Source of the DNA: Caulochytrium protostelioides
Taxonomy: Eukaryota; Chytridiomycota; Caulochytriomycetes; Caulochytriales; Caulochytriaceae
Length of the DNA stretch: 53,216 bases
Direction of reading: 5' to 3'
NCBI GenBank assembly: GCA_003615045.1
Contig: ML014240.1
Location: forward strand, 1-53,216
Part shown: positions 20,553 through 29,937 of the stretch, piece by piece
How the letters are laid out: each line of letters opens with the position of its first letter
Position numbering within the stretch: the first letter of the stretch is position 1
Notes under the pieces: model-generated
The model's input: the letters and a program-made list of their open reading frames with translations, nothing else
Told to the model about the DNA's origin: nothing
The model's database searches: none
Position numbers and translations under genes: made by a program

Positions 20553-22754
20553 ATGGGCAACGCGCATACCAAACCCGCGCGCGAGCGCGGCCGTGACCGC
20601 GCCGTGTCCATGGGCACGCTCGGCAGCAAACCACCCTCGGCCGGCGGCCGCGGCGGCGCCCACGGCCGCCCCCACGGCGACCCCGACGTCCCGGCCGCCC
20701 CGGCCTCCCCGACCCCCCGCGCCCACGCGGCCTCGCCTGCGGCGGCGCCGGTCGCCTCCCCGGCGCCGCCCGTGCTCGTGGACGGCGGCTCGCTGACGCC
20801 GCCCGCCGGCGGCGAGTACGAGAAGCTCTATCCGAACGCGCCGCGCGACTGGGACCACGCCATCGTGGCCCGGCTCATTCTCACGAAGCAGCTCAGCCCG
20901 TTCTACGTGGGCGAGCCCGAGATGGTGCCGATGCCGCCCGATGCGGCGCTCACGGTGAGCACGGGGCTCGCCGCCTCGCCGGTCGCTGCGGACACGACGT
21001 TCTGCACGATCCCGGAGTCGACGCCGACGCCCACCGATGCGGAACCCGATGCGAAGCGCTCGTTGCCCTCATCTGCCGGGCTGGCGCCGGCGGCATCGAC
21101 GTCGGGGCCGGCGCCCGCCGCTTCGGAAGCGCCCGCGACCGCCGCGATCAGCCCCACGCCGGCATCCGCCGCGAGCGGAACGACGGGGCCCGTGCTGCCG
21201 TTTACGGTCGAGTGCCCGATCTGCTTCTTGTGGTACCCGCCGAACATCAACCTGACGCGATGCTGCCACCAGCCGATCTGCACGTCGTGCTTTGTGCAGA
21301 TCAAGCGCCGCGATATGGAAGACATGGATGTCGACATTGACGCCGAGATCGCGCCCATCGCGTGCCCCTTCTGCGTGACTGAAGGGTTTGGCATCACCTA
21401 CTCTCCGCCGGGCGCTGGCGCCGCGGCGCAGGAGGGCGGGAGCGCCCAAGCCGCGGCCGCCATCGCCGCCGCCGCTGTTGAGGGCGCCGCGGCTGCGGCC
21501 GCCGCGCCGCGGCCGCCGCAGCCCACGCTGGCGCTCGTCACCTCCGATACCATCCGCCCGCACTGGCGGGTGCAGCAGCGCAGCCTCGCGCTCCAGCGCC
21601 GGCTGCTGCATCTGCAGCGACTCACGCAGGACACGCGCGGCGACCGCAGCGACCGCCGCCCCCGCCGCGGCGCCAGCGGGAGCATGGGCGCGCTGCCTGC
21701 GGCCGACGCGGCCGCGCAGCTCTCGCAGGTCAGCCAGATGGCGACGGCGACGGCGGCGTTCCTCGAGTCGCTGGCGCGCTCGGCGGGCCCGGCGGCGGCC
21801 CGCGCGTCGGCGCACGGGCACGGCTCGCCGGCCGGCGGCGCCGCGGCCGCCGCCTTCGCGCGGTTCCGCGGCCGCCGCGGCCGCGGCGCCAGCAACCCGG
21901 GCCCCGGCGTCGCGGCCGCCGTGGCCGCTGCGGCATCGGCCGCCGCGGCCGCGGGCGTCGCCAATGCCAACGGCAGCCACGAGGGCAGCCCGTCCGCCTC
22001 GGGCGCTGGCGGCTCCCACGGCCACGGGCCAGCGGCTGGCGGCGACGGCGGTGGCGGCCACCACTATCGCATGCCGCGCGGCGTCATGCACGTGGGCTTG
22101 GAGGAGATGATGCTGATGGAAGCGATGCGGCGCAGTCTGTTGGACGCGGCGCCGGCGCCGTCGTCGCCGTCGCCGTCGCCGTCGGTGTCGGTCTCGGCCG
22201 CCGCTCCCGCGCCCGCGCGGGCCGTCGCTGCCGCGGCTGCGGCGCCCCCGCCGGGTCCGACGTCGGTCCCCGTCCTGGCGTCGACCTCCGCGGCCGACGC
22301 CCCGACCGCGTGGCCCCGTCCCTCCCCTGCGCCGGCGCCGATGCCCGCGCCCCTTCCCGCGCCGGCCGATCCGTCTGAATTGCCCTCCACAGCTGTTACG
22401 ACAACGACGACAACGACGACGGCGGCGAACGTGAGTGCGACGACGGCGGCTGTGACGGCGACCCCGAGCGTGCTGCCGCTGGCGGCGGTGGCGGCAGCGT
22501 CCGGGACCATGACGGCGTCCGATCGCGCGAGCTCGTCGACATCGCTGTCGTCGTCGCCGCCGCGGTCCGCGGCGCCTTCGCTCATCGACGGCCGGGGCGC
22601 CGAGCCCTCGGCAGGGGTTGCTCACACGGACGTGCCGCGTGCATCGAGCACGCGCGGCGGCGGCGACGGCGCCGCGGCGGCCGCGGCCAAGTCGTGTTTC
22701 CCCGAGCCCGCGTTGGCGGGAGCCGCTATGCCGCCTGCCGCGCCCACGCCCTAG
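20553..22754 (+). CDS. SIP5-like zinc-binding protein, probably N-myristoylated
   Basis: This is a 733-aa protein. The ATG at 20553 is chosen because it gives MGNAHTK, an N-myristoylation-type start. A RING-like zinc domain covers about residues 220-285: [14 protein letters not shown], then [18 protein letters not shown], and a closing CPFC pair before FGITY. This order and wording match the fungal Sip5 family. Yeast Sip5 binds the Snf1 kinase and the Reg1/Glc7 phosphatase and is linked to glucose signalling. The lipid start would place it at a membrane. The C-terminal 450 residues are Ala/Gly/Ser/Thr-rich and poorly conserved. The protein is longer than yeast Sip5 (about 490 aa) because of this tail. 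Ubiquitin-ligase activity is possible but not shown by the sequence. Confidence 0.85.
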   Translation: MGNAHTKPARERGRDRAVSMGTLGSKPPSAGGRGGAHGRPHGDPDVPAAPASPTPRAHAASPAAAPVASPAPPVLVDGGSLTPPAGGEYEKLYPNAPRDWDHAIVARLILTKQLSPFYVGEPEMVPMPPDAALTVSTGLAASPVAADTTFCTIPESTPTPTDAEPDAKRSLPSSAGLAPAASTSGPAPAASEAPATAAISPTPASAASGTTGPVLPFTVECPICFLWYPPNINLTRCCHQPICTSCFVQIKRRDMEDMDVDIDAEIAPIACPFCVTEGFGITYSPPGAGAAAQEGGSAQAAAAIAAAAVEGAAAAAAAPRPPQPTLALVTSDTIRPHWRVQQRSLALQRRLLHLQRLTQDTRGDRSDRRPRRGASGSMGALPAADAAAQLSQVSQMATATAAFLESLARSAGPAAARASAHGHGSPAGGAAAAAFARFRGRRGRGASNPGPGVAAAVAAAASAAAAAGVANANGSHEGSPSASGAGGSHGHGPAAGGDGGGGHHYRMPRGVMHVGLEEMMLMEAMRRSLLDAAPAPSSPSPSPSVSVSAAAPAPARAVAAAAAAPPPGPTSVPVLASTSAADAPTAWPRPSPAPAPMPAPLPAPADPSELPSTAVTTTTTTTTAANVSATTAAVTATPSVLPLAAVAAASGTMTASDRASSSTSLSSSPPRSAAPSLIDGRGAEPSAGVAHTDVPRASSTRGGGDGAAAAAAKSCFPEPALAGAAMPPAAPTP

Positions 22755-24285
22755 CTTCTGCTGCTACTGATGCCTGTGCCGAGGGCCGTTTTTTTTCTTT
22801 TCTCGGTGCCAGACGCCATTGCGAGCGCTGCCGCGTCACGGCGATGGGGCTCTTCGTGATCTCTTTCCCTACTCCCTCTTTCATTGGTTTTTCTCTTTTT
22901 CTTTCGCTTCCCGCTGTACCGCCTCATACGTTCCTTCTTTCGCGTTCCTGAATCTCGGAGTACTAACACTTCTGACACTCTGGATCCCACACCCGGCAGG
23001 CATAGGAGCCCTTGTTGCGGCACCGCCTAGTAGGGAAGGCGGGTTCGCCACGTGCCTGCGTGATGCGCCCATCCATGCATCACGATACGCTACGCTGCGT
23101 ATCGGATCTGCAGCGCATCGGATACGTTGCGTATTCGCCGGCAGGGCACTCGCTGTCGGGGGGCACACTGCCGGATGGCGGCTCCCGTCGCGTGGTTCAG
23201 GGTTTTGTCGAGACAAGCATTCACTTTGGCCGCACGATACCGATGTGCCGCGTCGCGTGAGCCGCCGCAGGTATCGCCGTCCTGTCAGGTCGATGGGTGG
23301 GATTCTTCGGGGTAAACGGCCGGACCAGCGGCGTGGTTCCGACGCGCCGTCCGTGCCTCTGAGCCTCGGAGCCGCTGCCATCGAGGTGAGCGTGTCATCG
23401 ACGGCATCGACGGCTGCTTGATCGCCGCATTCGGCCCTACGGCTCGCGGCTCTCGGCCTCTGGCCCCTTCGGATCGCTTCGGCAGGATCAAATTAAGCGG
23501 TCACGCGTCCGCCATCGCCCAATTGACTGCTGCTGGTCTATTTTGGGCCGTCCGCATCGAGGGTAGCGTGATACCACACGCAGGGTAGAGGTTCACCCGC
23601 GCGCCGAGAACGGGCGCCGACGTTCTGTGATGGCTCTGTTGCGGTGGGGTGGGCGCGAAACGGCGGGCGGCGTGCGGGGGGCCCGCGGGTGAGGTGAAGG
23701 AACGGCACGAGGCGCCGAGTTGAGGGCCAAGGGATCGGCGGCCACCGCCTTCGGGGAATGCATGTATCCTTCGAGGCCGGCACGGATGGAGTGCCACGGC
23801 CGAAGTTTCCGACGGGGGGATGGGTGCAGACGCAAGGGTCGCACAGCGGCCACGCCGTCGCCGCCGGGCGCTCTCCCCTTCAGCCTAGCTTGACCGCGGT
23901 CCGAGCCGCAACGGCGTATGCGGGCCGAGGAACGCGCGATGCGCGCGAGACAGTCGGCCGGTCCTTACGTGATCCTGTTGAAGTCGATGGTCCGCGGCGG
24001 CGTGGGCATCCTTCCGTTGCGCGCATGCTTCCGTCCAGGTTCCGGCGCGTGGCGCACGTCGATGATCAGCGAAGGAACGCTGTGGCGCATGATCTCTGCC
24101 GATCATCCTTGGTATGCCCTGATCGTTGGCCCCCAGTGATGCGCGCATAGAATTCGATAGATCAGACCCCACCACGTGCTGTGCCGCCTTCCGTTGCCAC
24201 CTTCCGTTACCATCTTCCGTTGCCACCTTCCATTGCCACATCTAGTGACGCTTGCTCGCCAGAAGGCGACCGTGACGCCGCCGCC
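22755..24285. other. 1.5-kb intergenic region
   Basis: No gene is supported. A pyrimidine-rich stretch at about 22790-22950 follows the SIP5-like stop and may be the 3' UTR. A small hairpin (CGATACGC, 6-nt loop, GCGTATCG) lies at 23083-23104. The right end contains a 13-bp tandem repeat and the doublecortin gene leader. Confidence 0.5.
24188..24239. repeat. Four tandem 13-bp repeats upstream of the doublecortin gene
   Basis: Units of the form cttccgttgccac: copies 1 and 3 are perfect, while copies 2 and 4 carry two and one changes. The array ends 46 bp before the ATG, within the likely leader or promoter. Confidence 0.9.
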
Positions 24286-26931
24286 ATGACCAACGACCTC
24301 CACGGGAAACGCATCGACGTTTTCCGGAACGGTGACGTCTTCAAACCTGCCAAGAAGGTCGTCATCACGCCGCGCGCCGTGCGCTCCTATGCCCAGCTCC
24401 TTAACCAGCTCACCGAGACGCTGCGCCTCAGCAACGGTGGCGTCCGCCGGCTCTATGCGCTCGAGACCGGCCAGCGCGTCACCGACCTGAGCGAGATTGC
24501 CGAGGGCGGGATCTATGTCGCGACCGCCGGCGAGCCCCTCAAGAAGGTCGCCTACCCGCTGCCGCAGCTCGCGGGCGGCGGCCGCGGCGGCGGCTCCGAC
24601 AGCAGCGCCGAGGACGTCAGCCGCGGCCGGCTCTCGCGGCCGGCGTCGCGGCCCATGACGCGGTCCAACAGCGCCCACTCGTTCCGCTTCTCCCAGGCCG
24701 AGGAGGGCCCGCGCCAGAAGGACGCCGCGCCGCGCGACAAGCCCGAGCGGTACTTCGGCACGACGGCGCGCGCATACCGCGTGTCCGTGTTCGTGAACGG
24801 CGAGTTCCAGCGCCCGCCGCGCCACTTGACGCTCAACCACAAGACGTGCAAGAATTTCGAGGACCTGCTGCATACGACGAGCACGCTTCTGCGGCTGCCG
24901 ACTGCCGTGCGCAAGCTCTACGACATCGGCACCGGCCGCCGGCTCCAGGACCTCACCGATGTCCGTGATGGCATGAACCTCGCCGCGCTCGGCACCGAAG
25001 CCTACAAGCCGGGCAGCTATGCGGTCGAGAAGGGCGTCGCGAAGCTCTTCGAAAAGAAGCCTGGCGACAAGCGCGTCGACGAGGAAGCTACGCGCAACAT
25101 CATGTTCCTGCGCAACGGCGACGCCGAGCATCCCGGGTTCAATTTCCCCATCAACGAGCGCATCATCCCGACTATCCCGAAGCTGATGGACCGCATGAAC
25201 GCGCAGCATACGCTCGTCGGCGGCCTGATCTCGCGCATCTACGACCTGAAGGGCCGCCGCGTCCGCACCATCGCCGAGCTCACGACCGGCGAGTTCTACG
25301 TGATCGCCAACGACGTCGCCTTTATCCCGGCCGACTACAACCGCACCGGCTACCGCACTGTCGGCGTCGGCGGCCTCGACGGCCACACGCTCTACAACGA
25401 GCACATGGAGAAGATCCGGCCGGTGCGCGACGCAACGGCGAGCCGGGGCGCCTCTCGGCCCGCGAGCCGGGGCGCCTCGCGGCCGGCCTCGCGCCGCCCG
25501 ACGCGGCCCTCGACGCCGACCCGCGATGCCGCCAGCACCGACTCGCTCGACCACGCCGCCGGCCGCACTGCGCTGACCCAGGCGCTGCACCGCCACGCCG
25601 CCGCCGCGACCGCGGCGCCCGTCAAGTCGGCGGGCCTCACGCGGCCGCGCGCGCTGCTGCAGAACGCGATGGCCGCGACCCAGCAGCCGCCGGCCGCGGC
25701 ACGGCTCGGCGGCGCCGCCGCGGCGACGGTCCCGACGGACTCGGAACTCGATCTGGCGCAGGAGCCGACCGACGAGGAGATCGAGCTCGAGCTCGGCGGC
25801 GGCGGCGCGACGGGCGCCGCGACGCCGGCGGTGCAGCGGTTCGGGCAGAAGCCCGGCGGCGCGACGAAGCCGGCGACGGCGCGCGTGGCGTCGCTCTCGT
25901 CGGCGCCGACGCGCGCCAAGCCCGCCGCGGCCGAGGACGGCAGCGTCGAGAGCCTGAGCGGCCAGATCCGCGAGTACATCCAGCAGACGCCGAAGCCGCT
26001 GTCGCCGGCGGGTGCTGCAGCGCCGCCGCCGGCGGCAGCGACAGCGTCCTGGCGCGAGACGAGCCCTGACACGAGCGAAGCGAACCTGTGGGTCAAGTCG
26101 TCGCCGTCGACGTCGACGTCGCCCGCCGCTACGGCGGCTGCGGCGCCCGTGATCAGCCGTCCGGCGACGCCGGCGCCGGATGTGGAGCCGGACGTCGAGC
26201 CGGAGGCAGACGTCGAGCCGGAGGTGGAGGCGGAGCCGGAGGCGGAGACCGAGACCGAGACCGAGACGCAGCCCGTGACACCGCTCGAGACTGACTGCGA
26301 AGCCGAGCTGGAGGCGGCGTTGGAAGCTGAAGCGGAAGCGGAGGTGGAAGCGGAGGTGGACGTCGATGCCGTGCTTGAGGCCGAACCCGAGGCCGAATCC
26401 GACGCCGAACCCGAGGTGGAGCCTGAAGTCGAGACCGAAGCCGAAGCGGAGCCCGACTGGGCGACTGAGGCAGAGGCGGATGCGCAAGCGGCCACCGACG
26501 ATGTCGAGTTCGAGATCGAGATCGACGCCGACCTCCAGGCCGAGGCCGAGGCGGCTCTCGCAGCGGCGCCGGCGGACGACACGCCCGAGGTCGACCCGAC
26601 GGAGGCCGAGCTGGCGGCCGAAGCGCCTGTGGACGACGCCGCTCACGCGGACGCGCCGGCTGAGCCGAGCTACGGCTACCACGTGGCGGCCACGCGCGGC
26701 TCGCGTGAGGCGCTGCAGGACGTGCCGCGGTCGCAGCGCGTGTCGTTCGACGTGCTGGCGGACCTCGACGGCCCGCGGCCCGAATCCCGTCAGCCCGTCG
26801 CCGCCAACCCGGCCTCCTCGAGGGGCGAGACGTCCTCCCTCTTCCGCCCGGGCACCGACGCGAGTTTCCTGGAGACCGACGGCTACGAAGTTTACGCAAA
26901 CGTCTCGCGCCCGGTGACCGACGCGCGCTAA
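24286..26931 (+). CDS. Triple doublecortin-domain protein
   Basis: This is an 881-aa protein from the ATG at 24286, the first ATG in frame (GCCGCCATGAC). It has three successive doublecortin (DCX) ubiquitin-like domains at about residues 5-88, 162-246 and 270-355. Each has the family pattern of a 'v.rNGd' strand, a helix with several Leu, and an 'RrLY.l.tGrrv.dl.el..g..Yva.g' second half. After about residue 380 the protein is disordered, with SRGASRPASR repeats and a long Glu/Ala acidic tract at about 632-758. DCX domains bind microtubules between protofilaments and occur in flagellar or cytoskeletal proteins of animals and zoosporic protists. This one probably acts on axonemal or cytoplasmic microtubules. 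Most family members have one or two DCX domains, so three is unusual. Confidence 0.9.
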   Translation: MTNDLHGKRIDVFRNGDVFKPAKKVVITPRAVRSYAQLLNQLTETLRLSNGGVRRLYALETGQRVTDLSEIAEGGIYVATAGEPLKKVAYPLPQLAGGGRGGGSDSSAEDVSRGRLSRPASRPMTRSNSAHSFRFSQAEEGPRQKDAAPRDKPERYFGTTARAYRVSVFVNGEFQRPPRHLTLNHKTCKNFEDLLHTTSTLLRLPTAVRKLYDIGTGRRLQDLTDVRDGMNLAALGTEAYKPGSYAVEKGVAKLFEKKPGDKRVDEEATRNIMFLRNGDAEHPGFNFPINERIIPTIPKLMDRMNAQHTLVGGLISRIYDLKGRRVRTIAELTTGEFYVIANDVAFIPADYNRTGYRTVGVGGLDGHTLYNEHMEKIRPVRDATASRGASRPASRGASRPASRRPTRPSTPTRDAASTDSLDHAAGRTALTQALHRHAAAATAAPVKSAGLTRPRALLQNAMAATQQPPAAARLGGAAAATVPTDSELDLAQEPTDEEIELELGGGGATGAATPAVQRFGQKPGGATKPATARVASLSSAPTRAKPAAAEDGSVESLSGQIREYIQQTPKPLSPAGAAAPPPAAATASWRETSPDTSEANLWVKSSPSTSTSPAATAAAAPVISRPATPAPDVEPDVEPEADVEPEVEAEPEAETETETETQPVTPLETDCEAELEAALEAEAEAEVEAEVDVDAVLEAEPEAESDAEPEVEPEVETEAEAEPDWATEAEADAQAATDDVEFEIEIDADLQAEAEAALAAAPADDTPEVDPTEAELAAEAPVDDAAHADAPAEPSYGYHVAATRGSREALQDVPRSQRVSFDVLADLDGPRPESRQPVAANPASSRGETSSLFRPGTDASFLETDGYEVYANVSRPVTDAR

Positions 26932-27784
26932 CAGACCGTGGCGCCCGGAGCGGCCTCGTCCGTTCCTCCGGCGGTGCGGCGCAGCACAGAGAGACCATCC
27001 CATCGAGCACCGTCTCACCTAGCGGCGTTTCGATGGCCTCGACGCGTCGCGATAAGCTTACTTAACACCGTCTCGTCGAATGCTTGGGTTATGCTTTTGG
27101 CCCGCTTTCGTGGGGTCATCCTGTCGGAAGATGGCGCGCCGATCGGCGGTCGCCGGCTTCAAGGACCCCCGCTTGTCGTGCGGTGGCGTCGGCACGGCGT
27201 CGGCGGTGTCGGTCGCCGCGGGGGCCGTGGCGTGGGCAGCGGCGCTCGTGCCGGACCCCGCCGAGACGGACGGCGCCAAGGGACGCGGGCGCGGGCGTTC
27301 ACTTGAGCGGCTGACGCGTCGGCGTCGGCGTCAACGACGCCAGCGGGCCGCGCGTATCATTCAGCATCTCCCAGCGCGGATCGCTGCCCAACGCCGTCCA
27401 CGCCGTCTGCCTCATTCCCCCGATTCCCTCGCGGCACCCACCCCGAAGACGATACTCCAATACCTCTTTTTTTTTTTTTCAAACACGACATCGACAGTCT
27501 CTCCGCGAGACTGCGCTGGCGCCCAACAACGTCTCGCCGCATCTCCGCCACGTCTCCGCCACGTCTCCGCCACGCGGCCGACGCTCAACGGTCCATTCGC
27601 TCGTGATCGCGGCGAGCACGTCGCACGCGACCGAGCCTTGCTGACGGCCGACGGACGCATCCCCGCGGCGCGGCGCGGCGCGGCGCGGCCAGCGGCCAGC
27701 GGCCCCCTCCTTGGCCCGGTCGCCACCTCTCCGACGCCGCCTGCCGCTGCGATCCGCGCGTGATCGCCCGGCTGCTCAGCCGCC
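26932..27784. other. Intergenic region with poly-T and 11-bp repeats
   Basis: No gene is supported. A run of 13 T lies at 27467-27479. Three perfect copies of tctccgccacg lie at 27542-27574, and a GCGGC pentamer run lies near 27665-27690. This is presumably the promoter and leader of the Pfs2-like gene. Confidence 0.5.
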
Positions 27785-29401
27785 ATGTCCTCCTACCACG
27801 CCGACTACCGTGCCCCGCGCGGCGGCGGTAGTAGTGGTGGTGGTGGCGGCGGCGGCGGCGGTTATGGCGGCGGTCATGGCGGCGGCAGCAGCAGCGGTGG
27901 CGGCGGCGGCTACGGCGGCGGCTACGGTGGCGGCTACGGCGGCGGCGGCGGCGGCGGCGGCGGGCACGGCGGCTATGGCGGCGGCTATGGCGGCGGCGGC
28001 GGCTCCCGCGGTCACTACCAAGGCCAAGGCGGCCGCGAAGGTGGCGGCGGCGGCATGAACCCGTCGCGCCACGGCATGGGCACGGGCGGTGGCATGGGCG
28101 GCGGCATGGGCATGGACAAGGTCAAGAAACGCAATGCCCAGCGCCGCACGCTCGATCCGAACTCCGGGATCATCCGCTACCTGGGCATCCGGCGGTACAC
28201 GCGGGACGTGCGGGACCTGGGCCTCGTGCTGCCGGACCCGAGCTTCGTGATCAACATGCTGCCGCCGGGCGCGAGCGTGGACAACATCGCGACGGCGGTG
28301 TGCACGCGGTACGTGCACACGTCGACAAACAAGAGCAAGTGCACGATCCACGCGGCGCGGTGGACGCCGGACGGCCGGCGGCTGCTGACAGGCGCCGCGA
28401 CGGGCGAGTTCACGCTGTGGAACGGGCTGACGTTCAACTTCGAGTCGATCATGCAGGCGCACGACGGGCCGATTCGCGCCATGCGGTGGTCCCACAACGA
28501 CGTCTGGCTGCTCTCGGGCGACGACACCGGCACGGTCAAGTACTGGCAGAGCAACATGAACAACCTCAAGATGGTCCAGGCGCACCGCGAGCCGATCATG
28601 GACATTGCGTTTTCGCCGAACGACTCGCGCTTCGCGACGGCGAGCGATGACAGCACCATCAAGATCTGGGGCTTCGCCGACTCGAACGAGGAGCGCACAC
28701 TCACGGGCCACGGCTGGGATGTCAAGTGCCTCGACTGGCATCCCACCAAGGGCCTGCTCGCGTCCGGATCGAAGGACAACCTCGTCAAGCTGTGGGACCC
28801 CAAGACGGGCGCCGTGCTCAGCACGCTGCACGGCCACCACAGCACGGTCACAGGCATCACGTGGAACCGCAACGGCCACTGGCTCGCCACCAGCTCCCGC
28901 GACCAGATGGTCCGCGTCTTCGACGTCCGCACGCTCAAGGAGATGGCGAGCTTCCGCGGCTCCAAGGAGATCAGCTGCGTCGCGTGGCACCCCGTCCACG
29001 AGGCGCTGTTCAGCAGCGGCGGCGCCGACGGCTCGCTCATGTTCTGGGACGTGCACGCGCCGACGGCGCTCGGCGGCGTCGAGAAGGCCCACGACACCAA
29101 CATCGCCACCATGGACTGGCACCCGCTCGGCCACGTGCTCGCCACCGGCAGCAACGACCACGCCACGCGCTTCTGGGGGCGCAACCGCCCGGGCGAGGGT
29201 CTGGTCCAGCGCATCCCCTCCCGCTTCCAGGGCATGGACGACGGCTACTTTGGCGACGGCATGGCCGCGGCGGCCACGGCGGCGGCGGCCGCCGCGCCGG
29301 TCGCCGCCGCCCGCCGCAGCGCCGCCGGCGCGGCCGGCGCCGGCACGGGCGCCATCACCGTCACCCCGTCCTCGACCATCCTCCCGCCGCCGGGCCCTTA
29401 G
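27785..29401 (+). CDS. PFS2: Polyadenylation factor subunit, Pfs2/WDR33 family
   Basis: This is a 538-aa protein. Residues 10-100 are a Gly/Tyr-rich low-complexity tail with scattered Arg. From about residue 114 the family signature appears: RNAQRRTLDPNSGIIRYLGI, then the conserved linker with NMLPP and THTSTNK-like wording. From about 185 to 470 there are seven WD40 repeats with clear endings such as VKYW, IKIW, VKLWD, VRVFD and RFWGRNRPGE. Pfs2 scaffolds the cleavage and polyadenylation factor in the nucleus, and its human counterpart WDR33 contacts the AAUAAA signal. The Gly-rich extension is at the N-terminus here, whereas human WDR33 has its collagen-like extension at the C-terminus. The ATG has a strong GCCGCCATG context. 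This is among the surest calls in the window. Confidence 0.95.
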   Translation: MSSYHADYRAPRGGGSSGGGGGGGGGYGGGHGGGSSSGGGGGYGGGYGGGYGGGGGGGGGHGGYGGGYGGGGGSRGHYQGQGGREGGGGGMNPSRHGMGTGGGMGGGMGMDKVKKRNAQRRTLDPNSGIIRYLGIRRYTRDVRDLGLVLPDPSFVINMLPPGASVDNIATAVCTRYVHTSTNKSKCTIHAARWTPDGRRLLTGAATGEFTLWNGLTFNFESIMQAHDGPIRAMRWSHNDVWLLSGDDTGTVKYWQSNMNNLKMVQAHREPIMDIAFSPNDSRFATASDDSTIKIWGFADSNEERTLTGHGWDVKCLDWHPTKGLLASGSKDNLVKLWDPKTGAVLSTLHGHHSTVTGITWNRNGHWLATSSRDQMVRVFDVRTLKEMASFRGSKEISCVAWHPVHEALFSSGGADGSLMFWDVHAPTALGGVEKAHDTNIATMDWHPLGHVLATGSNDHATRFWGRNRPGEGLVQRIPSRFQGMDDGYFGDGMAAAATAAAAAAPVAAARRSAAGAAGAGTGAITVTPSSTILPPPGP

Positions 29402-29937
29402 TCCCCTCGCGGCCCGGCGTCGACGCGCAGCGCCCGACGGATCCTTCTCTGTAATTTAACTCGACGATTCCACCGGCGGCCTCTGGGCGCCGACGCGCTC
29501 GCCCGCCGCGGCCCTGGAACGGCTGTGCGACGGCGGACGCGGAAACCGCACCGCCGGGCCGTTCGCCGACGCCGAAAAGGCCGTCACACCTGGCGACGCG
29601 CGAAAGAAAGGACGGTGTGCCACGCGGTGTGGCGGTGCGCCCGTCGGCCGTGTCCCCGTGACGGGGTTTCGGGGCTGTCCCTGGCGCCGTCCGTCCACGG
29701 GTCGATGGCCGGATGGGCGGGGGGATCACCATGGTCCCGCTATTCCCAGAAAACGGAGGCCCAGCGCGCGTTCACGGAGGCGGCATCGGCGACGGGCCCG
29801 ACCGCGGGCCGTGCTAGCAGGATCAGTGGCGTCGGGGCGGCTCGATCAGGTCACCTGGCGGTGAGCCCGGCGATCGCCACGTGCAGTCCTGGTGTTTCTG
29901 TCCGGCACCCGCATCCCCTCTCCGTCGGAGCCCCCTG
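29402..29937. other. Short intergenic region
   Basis: These 536 bp lie between the Pfs2-like stop and the phosphatase start. TAATTTAAC shortly after the stop (about 29452) may belong to the 3' end of the upstream gene. Nothing else is recognisable. Confidence 0.4.

Noticed and set aside
23083-23104. Hairpin as a possible terminator or small RNA
   Set aside because: An 8-bp stem with a 6-nt loop in GC-rich eukaryotic DNA is expected by chance, and no following T run or known RNA consensus is present.
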